Shown: positions 33,013 to 41,636 of the stretch, piece by piece
Layout of the letters: every line of letters starts with the position of its first letter
Numbering within the stretch: position 1 is the first letter of the stretch
Assembly (NCBI GenBank): GCA_944382905.1
Contig: CALWNU010000037.1
Span: 88,392-136,656 of the forward strand
Direction of reading: 5' to 3'
Length of the DNA stretch: 48,265 nt
Source of the DNA: an uncultured Clostridia bacterium
GTDB lineage: Bacteria > Bacillota > Clostridia > Oscillospirales > Ruminococcaceae
Made by a program: the position numbers and the translations under genes
The notes under the pieces: model-generated
What the model was told of the DNA's origin: nothing
Databases searched by the model: none
The model's input: only the letters and a program-made list of their open reading frames with translations

Positions 33013-35331
33013 TTATCCAACAATCTGCTCAAACAAGGAGAACAGTTCATAGGCGTTCTGGTTTGCCTGGGGTTCCTCGCAGTCAAAGCGAATCATTTGC
33101 GATTCTCCGCTCATCGCTACGATCAGCCAGCTCCCGTTAAAGGTAATCTGGACTGCATCCCCATTGTCGCGGACCAGGGAAATCCCGCAAGAACCGCCTG
33201 TAGGAGGATTCAACGGCTCGTCCGGGTCATAAGGCCAGGGATCTCCCCGCAGCGCTTTTGCCGCATCCAACACCGCCTGCGCCTGTTCCTGGCTCATTTC
33301 CACGCGGTCGGTCCGGTCGGTAGGTGCGCTGGTCAACAGCAGCGTCTGCAGGTTCTCCAGCGTGCAGCCGTCTAAGAACTGCGCCACCGCCTGCCAATCC
33401 CCTTCCTGCGCATACCGGGTCCCTGTGACCCCTTCCATTTCAAAATTGAGGAACGCCTTGGCATAGAACTCCGGCGGCATTTGCTCCGTGTACACCATCC
33501 GTTCGCCGGTTACCGGATCGACCAGATATTCGGTCCAAAAAACGTCGTGGTACTGCCACGGCTGCGGATACGGCGTTTGGTCCGCGCGCTCCTCCACGCA
33601 GCACAGCAGCTGCCCGTCCAGCGTAATATCCCCCATCTCTTCCACGGTATGTACCGTCCCGTCATGCAGGGTGAACTGATACACCCGCTTGGACCCGGTA
33701 ATGGGGTCTGCGCTTTCCGCCGGAGACACCTGGATGGTTCCAATGCTTTCGCACAGGTTCTGCGCTTGCTGCCCGGAAAGAGAAACACTCAACACATTTT
33801 CATAGGAGACTTGTTCTATCGTCAGCTCGGAAACATCCCCCGCGGCAAACGGCAGATAAGACTGCAAAAATTCCGCCTGTGCCGGTTCCCAGGAAATGGT
33901 GTCCGCAATGGTCTGCCAAAGATCCGAAACGTGCTGCTGCACCAGTTCATATGCTTCGGGGTATTCCGCCGACACACTCTCCACTGGATTGTATGGGACA
34001 ATCCAGCTTCCGCACACATAACCGTCCTCTTGGAAAAGGACCACCGGCTGCGCCTGGTTGTTCTCCGCCAAGCTGTCAAAATCCGCTTGCGTCATCAAGT
34101 TGATGGTATACAGCTGCTCATCCGCCGGCACGTCCTTTAACCAGATTTCCACCGCAATCATCTTCTGGTAGATCTCCTCTTCCGTACGGACAACCGCTTC
34201 CAGTTTCCCTTCGAACACGGAAGGGATCTCAAATTGCAGATGTCCCATGGTCCCCAGGTCCACCTCCATGGGAACGGTGGTCCAGTTGGTTTCGTCCTGG
34301 CTGCTGACGTCGGATTCCTGGCCAGGCTGCTCCGGCGCCGTACAAGCGGCAAAAATCCCAACAGAACCGGCCAGCACCACCAGCACGCAAAGCGCCAAAA
34401 CGCCTTTGCGTTTATTCCTTTGGTCAAACAAATTGCCCAACCGTTTTTTCACCGCCTTCACCCCTCCGGAAAAATAGGTCGAAAAGGCAGGCCTTTCCCC
34501 TCCTTTGCGTACCACGTCCAGGATCGTGCTGCCATAAAAGCTTCGGCCCTCGGCATCCAACCCCCGCACCACTTCGTCATCGCAGGCGATTTCTATATCC
34601 TGCCCCGCCTGATAGGACATCCACCAGACCAGCGGGTTGAACCAGTGAACCGCGTTGGCCAAAAGCAGCAACAGTTTATACCAGATGTCATGCCGCTTCA
34701 CATGCACCATTTCATGTTTTAAAATAAACCAGAGCGATTGGCCGGCATACATTTCTTGGGGCAGCAGCAATCTCGGACGCAGCAGCCCCATGACCATGGG
34801 TCCGGCCACTTTGGGGCATATAAAAACCGGCAGCGGCTTTTTTAATCCCGTTTGCGCCATGACTTCCGCCGCGCATTCCAGTACCGCTGGATTGCTTGCC
34901 GGGCGGCTCCACCGCCGGATCTGGCGCGCGTAATACCAATACGAACCCAAGTGCCACAGCAAAAAAGCCGCCAATCCAGCCAGCCATATCCAACAGGCGA
35001 TTTCAAACAGAGTAATCGGCGTAGCGGCCGCTTCCGGCGCCGGGTTGGCGGCCGCCTGCTGTCCCAGATTCTCTACTATCACAGTCTGCGCCGCCTGTTG
35101 CTGCGCCGGAAGAGAAAGAACCGTCTGTTCCGGAATTTGCAGTTGGAGCGGCGCTTGCGGCAGGGAAAAGTTCAAAGGAATCAGCAGCCGGACCGCCACG
35201 GCCAGCCACGCCCAATACCGCCAGCGCGCCACATACTGCCGGCGCAGCAGCGGGGTCAGCGCCATCAGCAGTACAATAAGCACCGATACCGACAGGGTAA
35301 TCTCAATGAGATTGGTAAACCATTTTTCCAT
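33013..35331 (-). CDS. BlaR1/MecR1-type M56 sensor metallopeptidase with large unknown sensor domain
   Basis: A 772-residue membrane protein. The N-terminal half has several membrane segments and the M56 zinc motif HEMVH (H206, E207, H210) in FILKHEMVHVKRHD, plus IEIACDDEVV as the third-ligand helix. After the last membrane segment (GVLALCVLVVLAGSVGIFAA) comes an extracytoplasmic region of about 440 residues. BlaR1 proteins end in a penicillin-binding domain with SxxK and KTG motifs; I see none here. When ligand binds, M56 proteases cut the paired BlaI repressor. The blaI-type gene lies 4 bp upstream. No beta-lactamase is present. Confidence 0.88.
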   Translation of the reverse strand: MEKWFTNLIEITLSVSVLIVLLMALTPLLRRQYVARWRYWAWLAVAVRLLIPLNFSLPQAPLQLQIPEQTVLSLPAQQQAAQTVIVENLGQQAAANPAPEAAATPITLFEIACWIWLAGLAAFLLWHLGSYWYYARQIRRWSRPASNPAVLECAAEVMAQTGLKKPLPVFICPKVAGPMVMGLLRPRLLLPQEMYAGQSLWFILKHEMVHVKRHDIWYKLLLLLANAVHWFNPLVWWMSYQAGQDIEIACDDEVVRGLDAEGRSFYGSTILDVVRKGGERPAFSTYFSGGVKAVKKRLGNLFDQRNKRKGVLALCVLVVLAGSVGIFAACTAPEQPGQESDVSSQDETNWTTVPMEVDLGTMGHLQFEIPSVFEGKLEAVVRTEEEIYQKMIAVEIWLKDVPADEQLYTINLMTQADFDSLAENNQAQPVVLFQEDGYVCGSWIVPYNPVESVSAEYPEAYELVQQHVSDLWQTIADTISWEPAQAEFLQSYLPFAAGDVSELTIEQVSYENVLSVSLSGQQAQNLCESIGTIQVSPAESADPITGSKRVYQFTLHDGTVHTVEEMGDITLDGQLLCCVEERADQTPYPQPWQYHDVFWTEYLVDPVTGERMVYTEQMPPEFYAKAFLNFEMEGVTGTRYAQEGDWQAVAQFLDGCTLENLQTLLLTSAPTDRTDRVEMSQEQAQAVLDAAKALRGDPWPYDPDEPLNPPTGGSCGISLVRDNGDAVQITFNGSWLIVAMSGESQMIRFDCEEPQANQNAYELFSLFEQIVG

Positions 35332-35335
35332 GGGA

Positions 35336-35722
35336 TCAGCCCCTCCTCTTCCATTCCTCCAGCAATTCTTCCAACTCTTCTATTTGCGCCTCATTGGCGG
35401 GTTTCTCCTGGTACAGCGCCGCTACAAACCGCTTCACGGAACTGCCATACAGCCGGTCCAGTACGGAACGGCTTTCAAACGCCAGATATTCCTCCTGGCT
35501 CACCACTGGCCGGTAAAAATTCATCTTTCCCCTTTTTTCGCAGCAGAGAAACCCCTTCTCCGCAAGCCTGGAAAGATAAGTATTGATGGTGTTGATGTTC
35601 CAATGCTTTTCTTTTAGCTGCTGGTCAAAATAGGAGCGGGGCACTTCTCCTTGTGCACCCCACAAAACCAACATCACCTCCAGCTCGGTATCCGGCAACC
35701 TGCGCATTTTTTCCAAGTTCAT
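35336..35722 (-). CDS. BlaI/MecI/CopY family winged-helix repressor
   Basis: A 128-residue repressor. The N-terminal winged helix reads MRRLPDTELEVMLVLWGAQGEV, WNINTINTYLSRLAEKGFLCCEKRGKMNFYRP; the C-terminal helices (FVAALYQEKPANEAQIEELEELLEEW) dimerise. It is expected to repress its own operon and be cleaved after the M56 partner is activated. Its promoter overlaps a 42-bp dyad that would be its operator. Confidence 0.92.
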   Translation of the reverse strand: MNLEKMRRLPDTELEVMLVLWGAQGEVPRSYFDQQLKEKHWNINTINTYLSRLAEKGFLCCEKRGKMNFYRPVVSQEEYLAFESRSVLDRLYGSSVKRFVAALYQEKPANEAQIEELEELLEEWKRRG

Positions 35723-35742
35723 CGCCCCTTTCGCAGTATGAT

Positions 35743-35784
35743 CTACGACATTTGAAGTATATCTATATACTACACTTGACGTAG
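35743..35784 (-). promoter_or_regulatory. Operator dyad for the BlaI-type repressor
   Basis: Two 20-bp arms (35743-35762, 35765-35784) match at 16 of 20 positions as inverted repeats, both ending in CTACG and with ATATAC/GTATAT at the centre. The dyad covers the -10 and the start site. BlaI/MecI operators contain TACA/TGTA cores; here they are diverged. Confidence 0.75.
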
Positions 35785-35795
35785 ATTTTTGTCAA
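35767..35795 (-). promoter_or_regulatory. Sigma-A promoter of the blaI-type/M56 operon
   Basis: Minus-strand TTGACA (35790-35795), 17-bp spacer, TAGTAT (35767-35772), overlapped by the operator dyad. Confidence 0.8.
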
Positions 35796-35806
35796 GCTTT
35801 TTTCTG

Positions 35807-35845
35807 CAAAAAAAGAAAAGCGGAAAAATCCATTCCCGCTTTTCT
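35807..35845 (-). terminator. Terminator after glgP
   Basis: A perfect 10-bp stem AGAAAAGCGG/CCGCTTTTCT (35814-35823 with 35836-35845) followed by TTTTTTTG on the minus strand, 21 bases after the stop. Confidence 0.85.
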
Positions 35846-35866
35846 TTGGATTCCCATGCCGCTTCT

Positions 35867-38200
35867 CTATAAAACATGCCAAATTTCTTTCGCGTATTCC
35901 GCCACCGTCCGATCGCTGGAAAAAATACCCGCATGGGCGGTATTTTGTAAGCATTTCCGGGTAAATTCCATCTTATCCGCATAATCCTGGTTTGCCTGAC
36001 GCTTGGCATCGCAATATGGCAAAAAGTCTAATAGCAAGTAATATTGGTCCGGCTTGTGCCAGCTGGCGCCGATGGTCAAAGAATCATACAATTCCTGAAA
36101 CACGCCGGTCCCGCCGTCTGAGAAGGTGCCGTCGATCAACGTATCCACCACCCGGCGGATTCTGGCGTTTTCCCGCAGGATCTGCATGGGATCATACTGT
36201 TCCAGCCCCGCCAGATCCTCCACCGTGGCGCCAAAAATATAATTGTTTTCCCGGCCGGCCTGTTCCACAATCTCAATATTGGCGCCATCCAGCGTGCCGA
36301 GAGTCACCGCGCCGTTGAGCATGAATTTCATGTTGCTGGTGCCGGAAGCCTCCGTCCCCGCGGTGGAAATCTGTTCGGAAACATCCGCCGCCGGAATGAG
36401 TTTTTCCGCATAGGAGACATCATAGTTTTGCACAAACAGCACCTGCAGCCGATCGCAGGTTTGGGGATCGCGATTGACAAACGCCGCGATCTCATTGATA
36501 TACTTGATGATCCCCTTCGCTCGCCGGTATCCGGGCGCCGCTTTTGCCCCGAACAGAAATACGGTGGGATGCCAGTTGGTCAGGCTGCCGTCCTTTAAGG
36601 CAAAGTAGGTGTCCAGGATGGAAAAGGCGTTGAGCAGCTGCCGTTTGTATTCATGCAGGCGTTTGATCTGCACATCGAATAAAAACTGCGGATTCAGCTG
36701 CACGCCTTCTTTTTGCAGGACGTATTCACACAATTGCCGTTTTTTGCTTTGCTTGATCGCCGCAAAACGTTCCAGCACCTTACGGTCGTCCGCGTACCGG
36801 GCCAAAGACTGAATCTGCATCAGGTCCGTCTGCCATCCTTCGCCGCAAAGTTCGGTGATGAGGCCGGACAATTCCGGGTTGCACAACGCCAGCCACCGGC
36901 GCTGGGTAATCCCGTTGGTCTTGTTCTGGAACCGTTCCGGATACAGCTCGTACCATTCCTTTAAGGCGCTTTTCTTTAAAATCTCCGTATGGATTTTCGC
37001 CACGCCGTTCACCGCATGGCCGGCATAAATCGCCATCCGCGCCATATGGATCTGCCCGCCGTCGATGATCCGGTATCTGTCCCGGGGTCCTGCCGGTACC
37101 TGCCGTTGGGCCAAATCCCGCATCAGCGCGTTTTGCAGCATGACCACATACGGGTAGACCTCCGGCAGTACCTGGCAAAACAGGCGGATATCCCATTTTT
37201 CCAGCGCTTCTGCCATAATGGTGTGGTTGGTGTAGGCGAAGGTCTTCTGCGCCACGGCAAACGCCTGCTCAAAGCTCAGCAGGTGTTCCTGCATGAGAAT
37301 CCGCAGCAGTTCCGGGATGGCCACGGTGGGATGGGTATCGTTGAGCTGGACGGCATATCGCTCTCCAAACAGGGAAAAATCTTCCCCATACGAATCCGTA
37401 TACCGTTTGACCAGGGTCTGCATGGTGGCGCTGGCAAAGAAATACTGCTGCTTTAAGCGCAGGCATTTGCCCTGCTCGGTATCGTCATTAGGATACAAAA
37501 CCGCGGAAATATCCAGTGCGCGGTTGCGCTGGCGCACCGCTTCGTCATATTCCTGGCGGTTAAACAAATCAAAATCAAACGCCTGCACCGGTTCGGCCTG
37601 CCAAAGGCGCAGCGTATTGACCACGCCGTTGCGGTAGCCAATGACCGGCATATCATAGGGGACCGCCTGTACCGTCTGGTCTCCGAAGCGGACCAGCACC
37701 GTCTCTTTCTCGTTGCGCACGCTCCACGGATCGCCAAACCGCATCCAGTCGTCCGCTTCTTCTTTTTGAAAGCCGTCGTCAAAATGCTGGCGGAACAGCC
37801 CATACCGGTACCGGATTCCAAAGCCGTCCAGCGGGATTCCCAACGTCGCGCCCGAATCCAAAAAGCAGGCGGCCAGCCGCCCCAGTCCGCCGTTGCCCAG
37901 GGCGTCGTCGTCGATTTGTTCAAACAGGGCCGGATCCATGCCGTTTTCCTGCAAAAAACGACAGCACGATTCCAAGAGCCCCAGGTTCATCAGGTTTTGG
38001 TAGATCAGCCTTCCCATCAAAAACTCCGCCGACAAATAGCAAACCCGCTTTTGATCCGGCGCCGTGTTCCACCGCGGCATCAGCTGCGCCATCGCCGCCT
38101 TGGACACCGCCTGATACAGCTGTTTTACCGTTGCCTGCTCTGGCAGGACCCCATGGTCCAGCCGCAAAATCGTTCGGACCTCTTTTTCAAACTCCTGCAA
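35867..38200 (-). CDS. glgP: Glycogen/maltodextrin phosphorylase
   Basis: Pyridoxal-phosphate enzyme that releases glucose-1-phosphate from alpha-1,4-glucans. The 777-residue protein has CYLSAEFLMGRL, ALGNGGLGRLAACFLDS, GFGIRYRYGLFRQ, LNDTHPTVAIPELLRIL, NGITQRRWL and the PLP-Lys site EASGTSNMKFMLNGA. The start is TTG 38200, with AAGGGGG eight bases upstream; no ATG fits. It follows malQ by 16 bp, so the pair breaks down imported maltodextrins to phosphorylated and free glucose. Confidence 0.95.
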   Translation of the reverse strand: MQEFEKEVRTILRLDHGVLPEQATVKQLYQAVSKAAMAQLMPRWNTAPDQKRVCYLSAEFLMGRLIYQNLMNLGLLESCCRFLQENGMDPALFEQIDDDALGNGGLGRLAACFLDSGATLGIPLDGFGIRYRYGLFRQHFDDGFQKEEADDWMRFGDPWSVRNEKETVLVRFGDQTVQAVPYDMPVIGYRNGVVNTLRLWQAEPVQAFDFDLFNRQEYDEAVRQRNRALDISAVLYPNDDTEQGKCLRLKQQYFFASATMQTLVKRYTDSYGEDFSLFGERYAVQLNDTHPTVAIPELLRILMQEHLLSFEQAFAVAQKTFAYTNHTIMAEALEKWDIRLFCQVLPEVYPYVVMLQNALMRDLAQRQVPAGPRDRYRIIDGGQIHMARMAIYAGHAVNGVAKIHTEILKKSALKEWYELYPERFQNKTNGITQRRWLALCNPELSGLITELCGEGWQTDLMQIQSLARYADDRKVLERFAAIKQSKKRQLCEYVLQKEGVQLNPQFLFDVQIKRLHEYKRQLLNAFSILDTYFALKDGSLTNWHPTVFLFGAKAAPGYRRAKGIIKYINEIAAFVNRDPQTCDRLQVLFVQNYDVSYAEKLIPAADVSEQISTAGTEASGTSNMKFMLNGAVTLGTLDGANIEIVEQAGRENNYIFGATVEDLAGLEQYDPMQILRENARIRRVVDTLIDGTFSDGGTGVFQELYDSLTIGASWHKPDQYYLLLDFLPYCDAKRQANQDYADKMEFTRKCLQNTAHAGIFSSDRTVAEYAKEIWHVL

Positions 38201-38216
38201 ACAGGATTCCCCCTTT

Positions 38217-39725
38217 CTATCTGCCGTACAGCGCGGTCAGCTCCCGCATCCTGTCGGCCAGCTCCCCGCTCAATTGTCCTTTTGTCAGCCGCCAGCACCA
38301 ATTCCCGCCTAACGTAGACGGCGTATTGATCCGCGCGCGGTTGTCCAATCCCAAAAAATCCTGCAGCTGGAATATTACCGTATCGGCGCAGCTGGCGTAC
38401 GCCGCGCGGATCACGGCCCAGGGGATCTGTCTGTTTTGGGAAACATGCAAATACCGCCGGGCAAACCGTAGCATGTTCCGGCTTTGTCCCGGGCCAAAAA
38501 AGCCGGCCAGCGTTTCGTTATCATGGGTGCCGCCATAGACCACCGTATTTTTCTCAAAATAGGCCGGGAGATTCTCGTTTTTCCCGTCGCTATCAAAGGC
38601 GAATTCCATCAGCTTCATCCCCGGGTAGCCGCTTTGGGCCAGCAGCCGACGCACCGCCGGGGTAACCGAGCCCAAATCTTCGGCGATAATCCGCTTTCCC
38701 CCAAGCGCTGTGCTGATCGCCGCCAAAAGCTTTTCTCCGGGCCCGGGAACCCATTTCCCGTTTTGGGCGGTGTCTTCCTCCGCCGGAATCGCGTAGTAAT
38801 GGACGATCCCGATAAAATGGTCGATGCGGATCAAATCATAAAAACGCGCGCAGGACGCCATCCGCCGTTTCCACCAGGCAAACCCGTCTTTTTCCATGGC
38901 ATCCCAATCGTACAGCGGATTGCCCCAAAGCTGACCGGTGGCGGAAAACATGTCCGGCGGCACGCCCGCTACCGCGGTAGGCCTGCGGGACCCATCCAGC
39001 TGAAACAGGTCCCCATTCACCCATACATCCGCACTGTCCATGGCCACATAAATCGGGATATCCCCGATGATCTGGATGCCTTTTTGGTTGGCATAGCGTT
39101 TGAGCCTGCCCCATTGATCAAAAAACAGATATTGCACATAGTTCCAAAAAGAGCATTCCCTCGCCAGGCGCGTTTGCCATTGGGCGACTGCCTGTGGCCG
39201 GCGCAGGCGGATCTGCTCCGGCCAGGCCTGCCATTCCCGGCCGCCAAAATGATCCTTCAGCGCCATAAACAGGCTGTAATCTTCCAGCCATTCTTTCTCT
39301 TTTTCACAAAAGGCGGCGAATCCCTCATCCGATTCGCACCCGCTGCGCGCCCAGGCTTTTTGCAGCACCGCAAACCGGTGAGCATACAGCTTGGCATAAT
39401 CTATCGTATCCGGACGTTGTCCCCAATCGGCCGTTTCCACCTCTTGCCGGGTCAGCAATCCCTTTTCGATTAGAACCTGCAGATCAATCAAATAAGGGTT
39501 CCCGGCAAAAGCTGAAAAGCTTTGGTACGGACTGTCCCCATAGCTGGTAGGACCCAGCGGCAGCACCTGCCAGTACCGTTGCCCCGCTCTTTCCAAAAAA
39601 TCGACAAACCGGTATGCTTCCCGTCCCAAAGAACCGATGCCATACTCCGACGGCAGACAAAAAACCGGCAGCAGTACGCCGGCGCCCCGTCCCAGCGGTT
39701 TTTGCTTGCTCCAGCGCAACGGCAC
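38217..39725 (-). CDS. malQ: 4-alpha-glucanotransferase (amylomaltase)
   Basis: Transfers glucan segments between maltodextrins, making chains long enough for phosphorylase. The 502-residue GH77 enzyme has SEYGIGSLGREAYRFVDFLE, PLGPTSYGDSPYQSFSAFAGN, IGDIPIYVAMDSADVW, GVPPDMFSATGQLWGNPLYDW, RIDHFIGI, AEDLGSVTPAV and TMVYGGTHDNET-like GGTHDNETL. A GTG start is likely (39725), with AAGGAGAG close upstream; TTG 39719 is an alternative. It has its own strong promoter in addition to reading from the ABC operon. Confidence 0.95.
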   Translation of the reverse strand: MPLRWSKQKPLGRGAGVLLPVFCLPSEYGIGSLGREAYRFVDFLERAGQRYWQVLPLGPTSYGDSPYQSFSAFAGNPYLIDLQVLIEKGLLTRQEVETADWGQRPDTIDYAKLYAHRFAVLQKAWARSGCESDEGFAAFCEKEKEWLEDYSLFMALKDHFGGREWQAWPEQIRLRRPQAVAQWQTRLARECSFWNYVQYLFFDQWGRLKRYANQKGIQIIGDIPIYVAMDSADVWVNGDLFQLDGSRRPTAVAGVPPDMFSATGQLWGNPLYDWDAMEKDGFAWWKRRMASCARFYDLIRIDHFIGIVHYYAIPAEEDTAQNGKWVPGPGEKLLAAISTALGGKRIIAEDLGSVTPAVRRLLAQSGYPGMKLMEFAFDSDGKNENLPAYFEKNTVVYGGTHDNETLAGFFGPGQSRNMLRFARRYLHVSQNRQIPWAVIRAAYASCADTVIFQLQDFLGLDNRARINTPSTLGGNWCWRLTKGQLSGELADRMRELTALYGR

Positions 39726-39757
39726 ACCTCTCCTTTTTCGCTTTTTCTTTTACCCTC

Positions 39758-39786
39758 ATCATACTCTCCAAACGCCGCTGCGTCAA
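39758..39786 (-). promoter_or_regulatory. Sigma-A promoter of malQ-glgP
   Basis: Minus-strand TTGACG (39781-39786), 17-bp spacer, TATGAT (39758-39763), 33 bases before the GTG start. A hairpin without U-tract (arms CCCAAAA/TTTTGGG) lies just before it, after the permease stop. Confidence 0.8.
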
Positions 39787-39832
39787 TTCGCCGGCGGCGC
39801 TTTTTCCCAAAAGGCTTTTGGGGCCTCAGCGT

Positions 39833-40675
39833 TTATCCTTTGACCGCGCCCGCCATGACTCCCTTGATGATATACTTCTGGCAAATCAGATAGAAAATCA
39901 CAATGGGGATAATCGCCAAAACCAGCGTCGCCATCAAAGCGCCCATATCCCGGGATCCATAGCCGCCCTGCAGGTATTGCACCGCGATGGGGATAGTCCG
40001 GTACCGGCTCCCGATGACCAAATAAGGCAACAGGTAATCGTTCCAAATCCACATGGCGTTTAAAATGGCTACGGTGATCGCCGTGGGCTTTAAAATCGGG
40101 AAAACTACCTGGAAAAAGGTCTGTAGCGGCTTGCAGCCGTCCATGACGGCCGCCTCTTCGATTGATAGGGGGATCGAGCGGATGAAGCCGCTGTACAAAA
40201 AGACCGAAAGGCCGGATCCAAACCCCAAATACAGCACGATCAGGCCCGCCGGATGGTCCAGCCCAAGCAGGTTGGCGATTTTAGACATGGTGAACATCAC
40301 CATCTGGAACGGGACAATCATGCTGAACACAAACAGATAGTAAAGTCCGTTGGATAGTTTACTTCCGGACCGCACCAGATACCATGCGGTCATGGCGGTC
40401 AGCAGGACGATGGCGGCGACCGATCCCACCGTAATAAACAAAGAATAGCCAAACGCGGAAAAGAACCCTACCTTCTGGATCCCGTTCCAGTAGTTTTTCC
40501 ATCCGACGAAGGTTTCTTCGCTGGGGAATGCAAACGGCGCGTCCGAAATATAAAACTGGCCCTTGAAGGAATTCATCAGCACCAGCAGGATAGGGATCAA
40601 AAAGGCGATGGTCAAAACGGTTAACAGCAAAACCCAGAACCGGTCGGCCCAATTGGCAGCCCTATTGTTTCTCAT
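39833..40675 (-). CDS. Carbohydrate ABC transporter permease, MalG type
   Basis: A 280-residue inner-membrane permease with six predicted helices and the EAA loop EEAAVMDGCKPLQTFFQVVFPILKP that docks the ATPase. The C-terminus IIKGVMAGAVKG is typical of MalG-type proteins. It overlaps the MalF-type gene by 4 bp. No ATPase gene is nearby, so a shared MsmK-type ATPase elsewhere is likely. Confidence 0.94.
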   Translation of the reverse strand: MRNNRAANWADRFWVLLLTVLTIAFLIPILLVLMNSFKGQFYISDAPFAFPSEETFVGWKNYWNGIQKVGFFSAFGYSLFITVGSVAAIVLLTAMTAWYLVRSGSKLSNGLYYLFVFSMIVPFQMVMFTMSKIANLLGLDHPAGLIVLYLGFGSGLSVFLYSGFIRSIPLSIEEAAVMDGCKPLQTFFQVVFPILKPTAITVAILNAMWIWNDYLLPYLVIGSRYRTIPIAVQYLQGGYGSRDMGALMATLVLAIIPIVIFYLICQKYIIKGVMAGAVKG

Positions 40676-41517
40676 TGCTCCACCTCCCGGCTTCTGGTGG
40701 CCCGCAGCTGGAAAAACGCGATCGCAGCGACCATCAGGAAAAATAAAACCGCCTTGGCCTGCCCGACCCCTTCTTCTCCGATGCGGCCGTAAAAGGTATT
40801 GTAGATATCCAGCGCCAGCATCGCCGTTTTCTTCATCGGCGCGCCGGCTGTCAGCGCGAAATTCTGGTCAAATAACTTGAAAGAATTGGTCAAGGTGAGA
40901 AAGGTGCAGATGGTGATGGAAGGCATGACCATGGGGATAGTGACATACCGCAGCCGCTGGAACCCGGTGGCGCCGTCGATGGCGGCGGCTTCCAGCACGT
41001 CGGAAGGCAAATTCTGAATACCGGCGATATAAATGATCATCATATACCCGATCATTTGCCAATTCATCAAGACCACCAACCCCCAAAAGCCGAATCGGGG
41101 ATCATAGGTAATATCCACTCCAAACCGCAACAGCAGCCCGTTGATCAGCAGCTGCCAAATATATCCCAGCACGATACCGCCAATTAAATTGGGCATAAAA
41201 AATACCGTGCGGAACAGATTGGTCCCCGCCAGCCCCCTGGTCAGAAGAAGCGCCAAGGCAAATGCCAGCAGGTTTACCGTAATCACGGAAACCACGGTAA
41301 AGGCTGCGGTAACCCCCAGGGCGTGAATAAAATCTCCGTTGGCAGTAAACACCTGCACATAATTGTCCCACCCGACCCATTTGGCGTCCGTTACCGTGGT
41401 AAACCGGGTAAAGGACAAATACAGGCCAAACAAAAAGGGGAGGAAAAACGCGAGGGTGAATGCAGCCAATGTCGGCAGGACAAAAACCGCAAAATACTTT
41501 CGCAAACTTTTTTGCAT
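40672..41517 (-). CDS. Carbohydrate ABC transporter permease, MalF type
   Basis: A 281-residue permease with six predicted helices (first at about 10-32) and the EAA motif LEAAAIDGATGFQRLRYVTIPMVMP. ATG 41517 has AGGAG with an eight-base spacer. The partner permease overlaps its end. The neighbouring malQ and glgP suggest maltose or maltodextrin as substrate. Confidence 0.94.
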   Translation of the reverse strand: MQKSLRKYFAVFVLPTLAAFTLAFFLPFLFGLYLSFTRFTTVTDAKWVGWDNYVQVFTANGDFIHALGVTAAFTVVSVITVNLLAFALALLLTRGLAGTNLFRTVFFMPNLIGGIVLGYIWQLLINGLLLRFGVDITYDPRFGFWGLVVLMNWQMIGYMMIIYIAGIQNLPSDVLEAAAIDGATGFQRLRYVTIPMVMPSITICTFLTLTNSFKLFDQNFALTAGAPMKKTAMLALDIYNTFYGRIGEEGVGQAKAVLFFLMVAAIAFFQLRATRSREVEQ

Positions 41518-41563
41518 GACATACGCTCCTGACTCGTTAATCTGATCAAACAACCGTTTGCTG

Positions 41564-41603
41564 AAAAAAAGCGGCAGGCGGGTCTGGATTTCCCACCCGC
41601 CGC
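41564..41603 (-). terminator. Partial terminator between the binding-protein and permease genes
   Basis: A stem built on GGCGGGT/ACCCGCC, extended by GCGGC/GCCGC across a small bulge, followed by TTTTTTT on the minus strand (41564-41570). It would let the binding protein be made in excess over the permeases, as in many ABC operons. Confidence 0.7.
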
Positions 41604-41636
41604 GAGGTTTCTCCGTTTTTTCGGCGGCCCCAGGGG

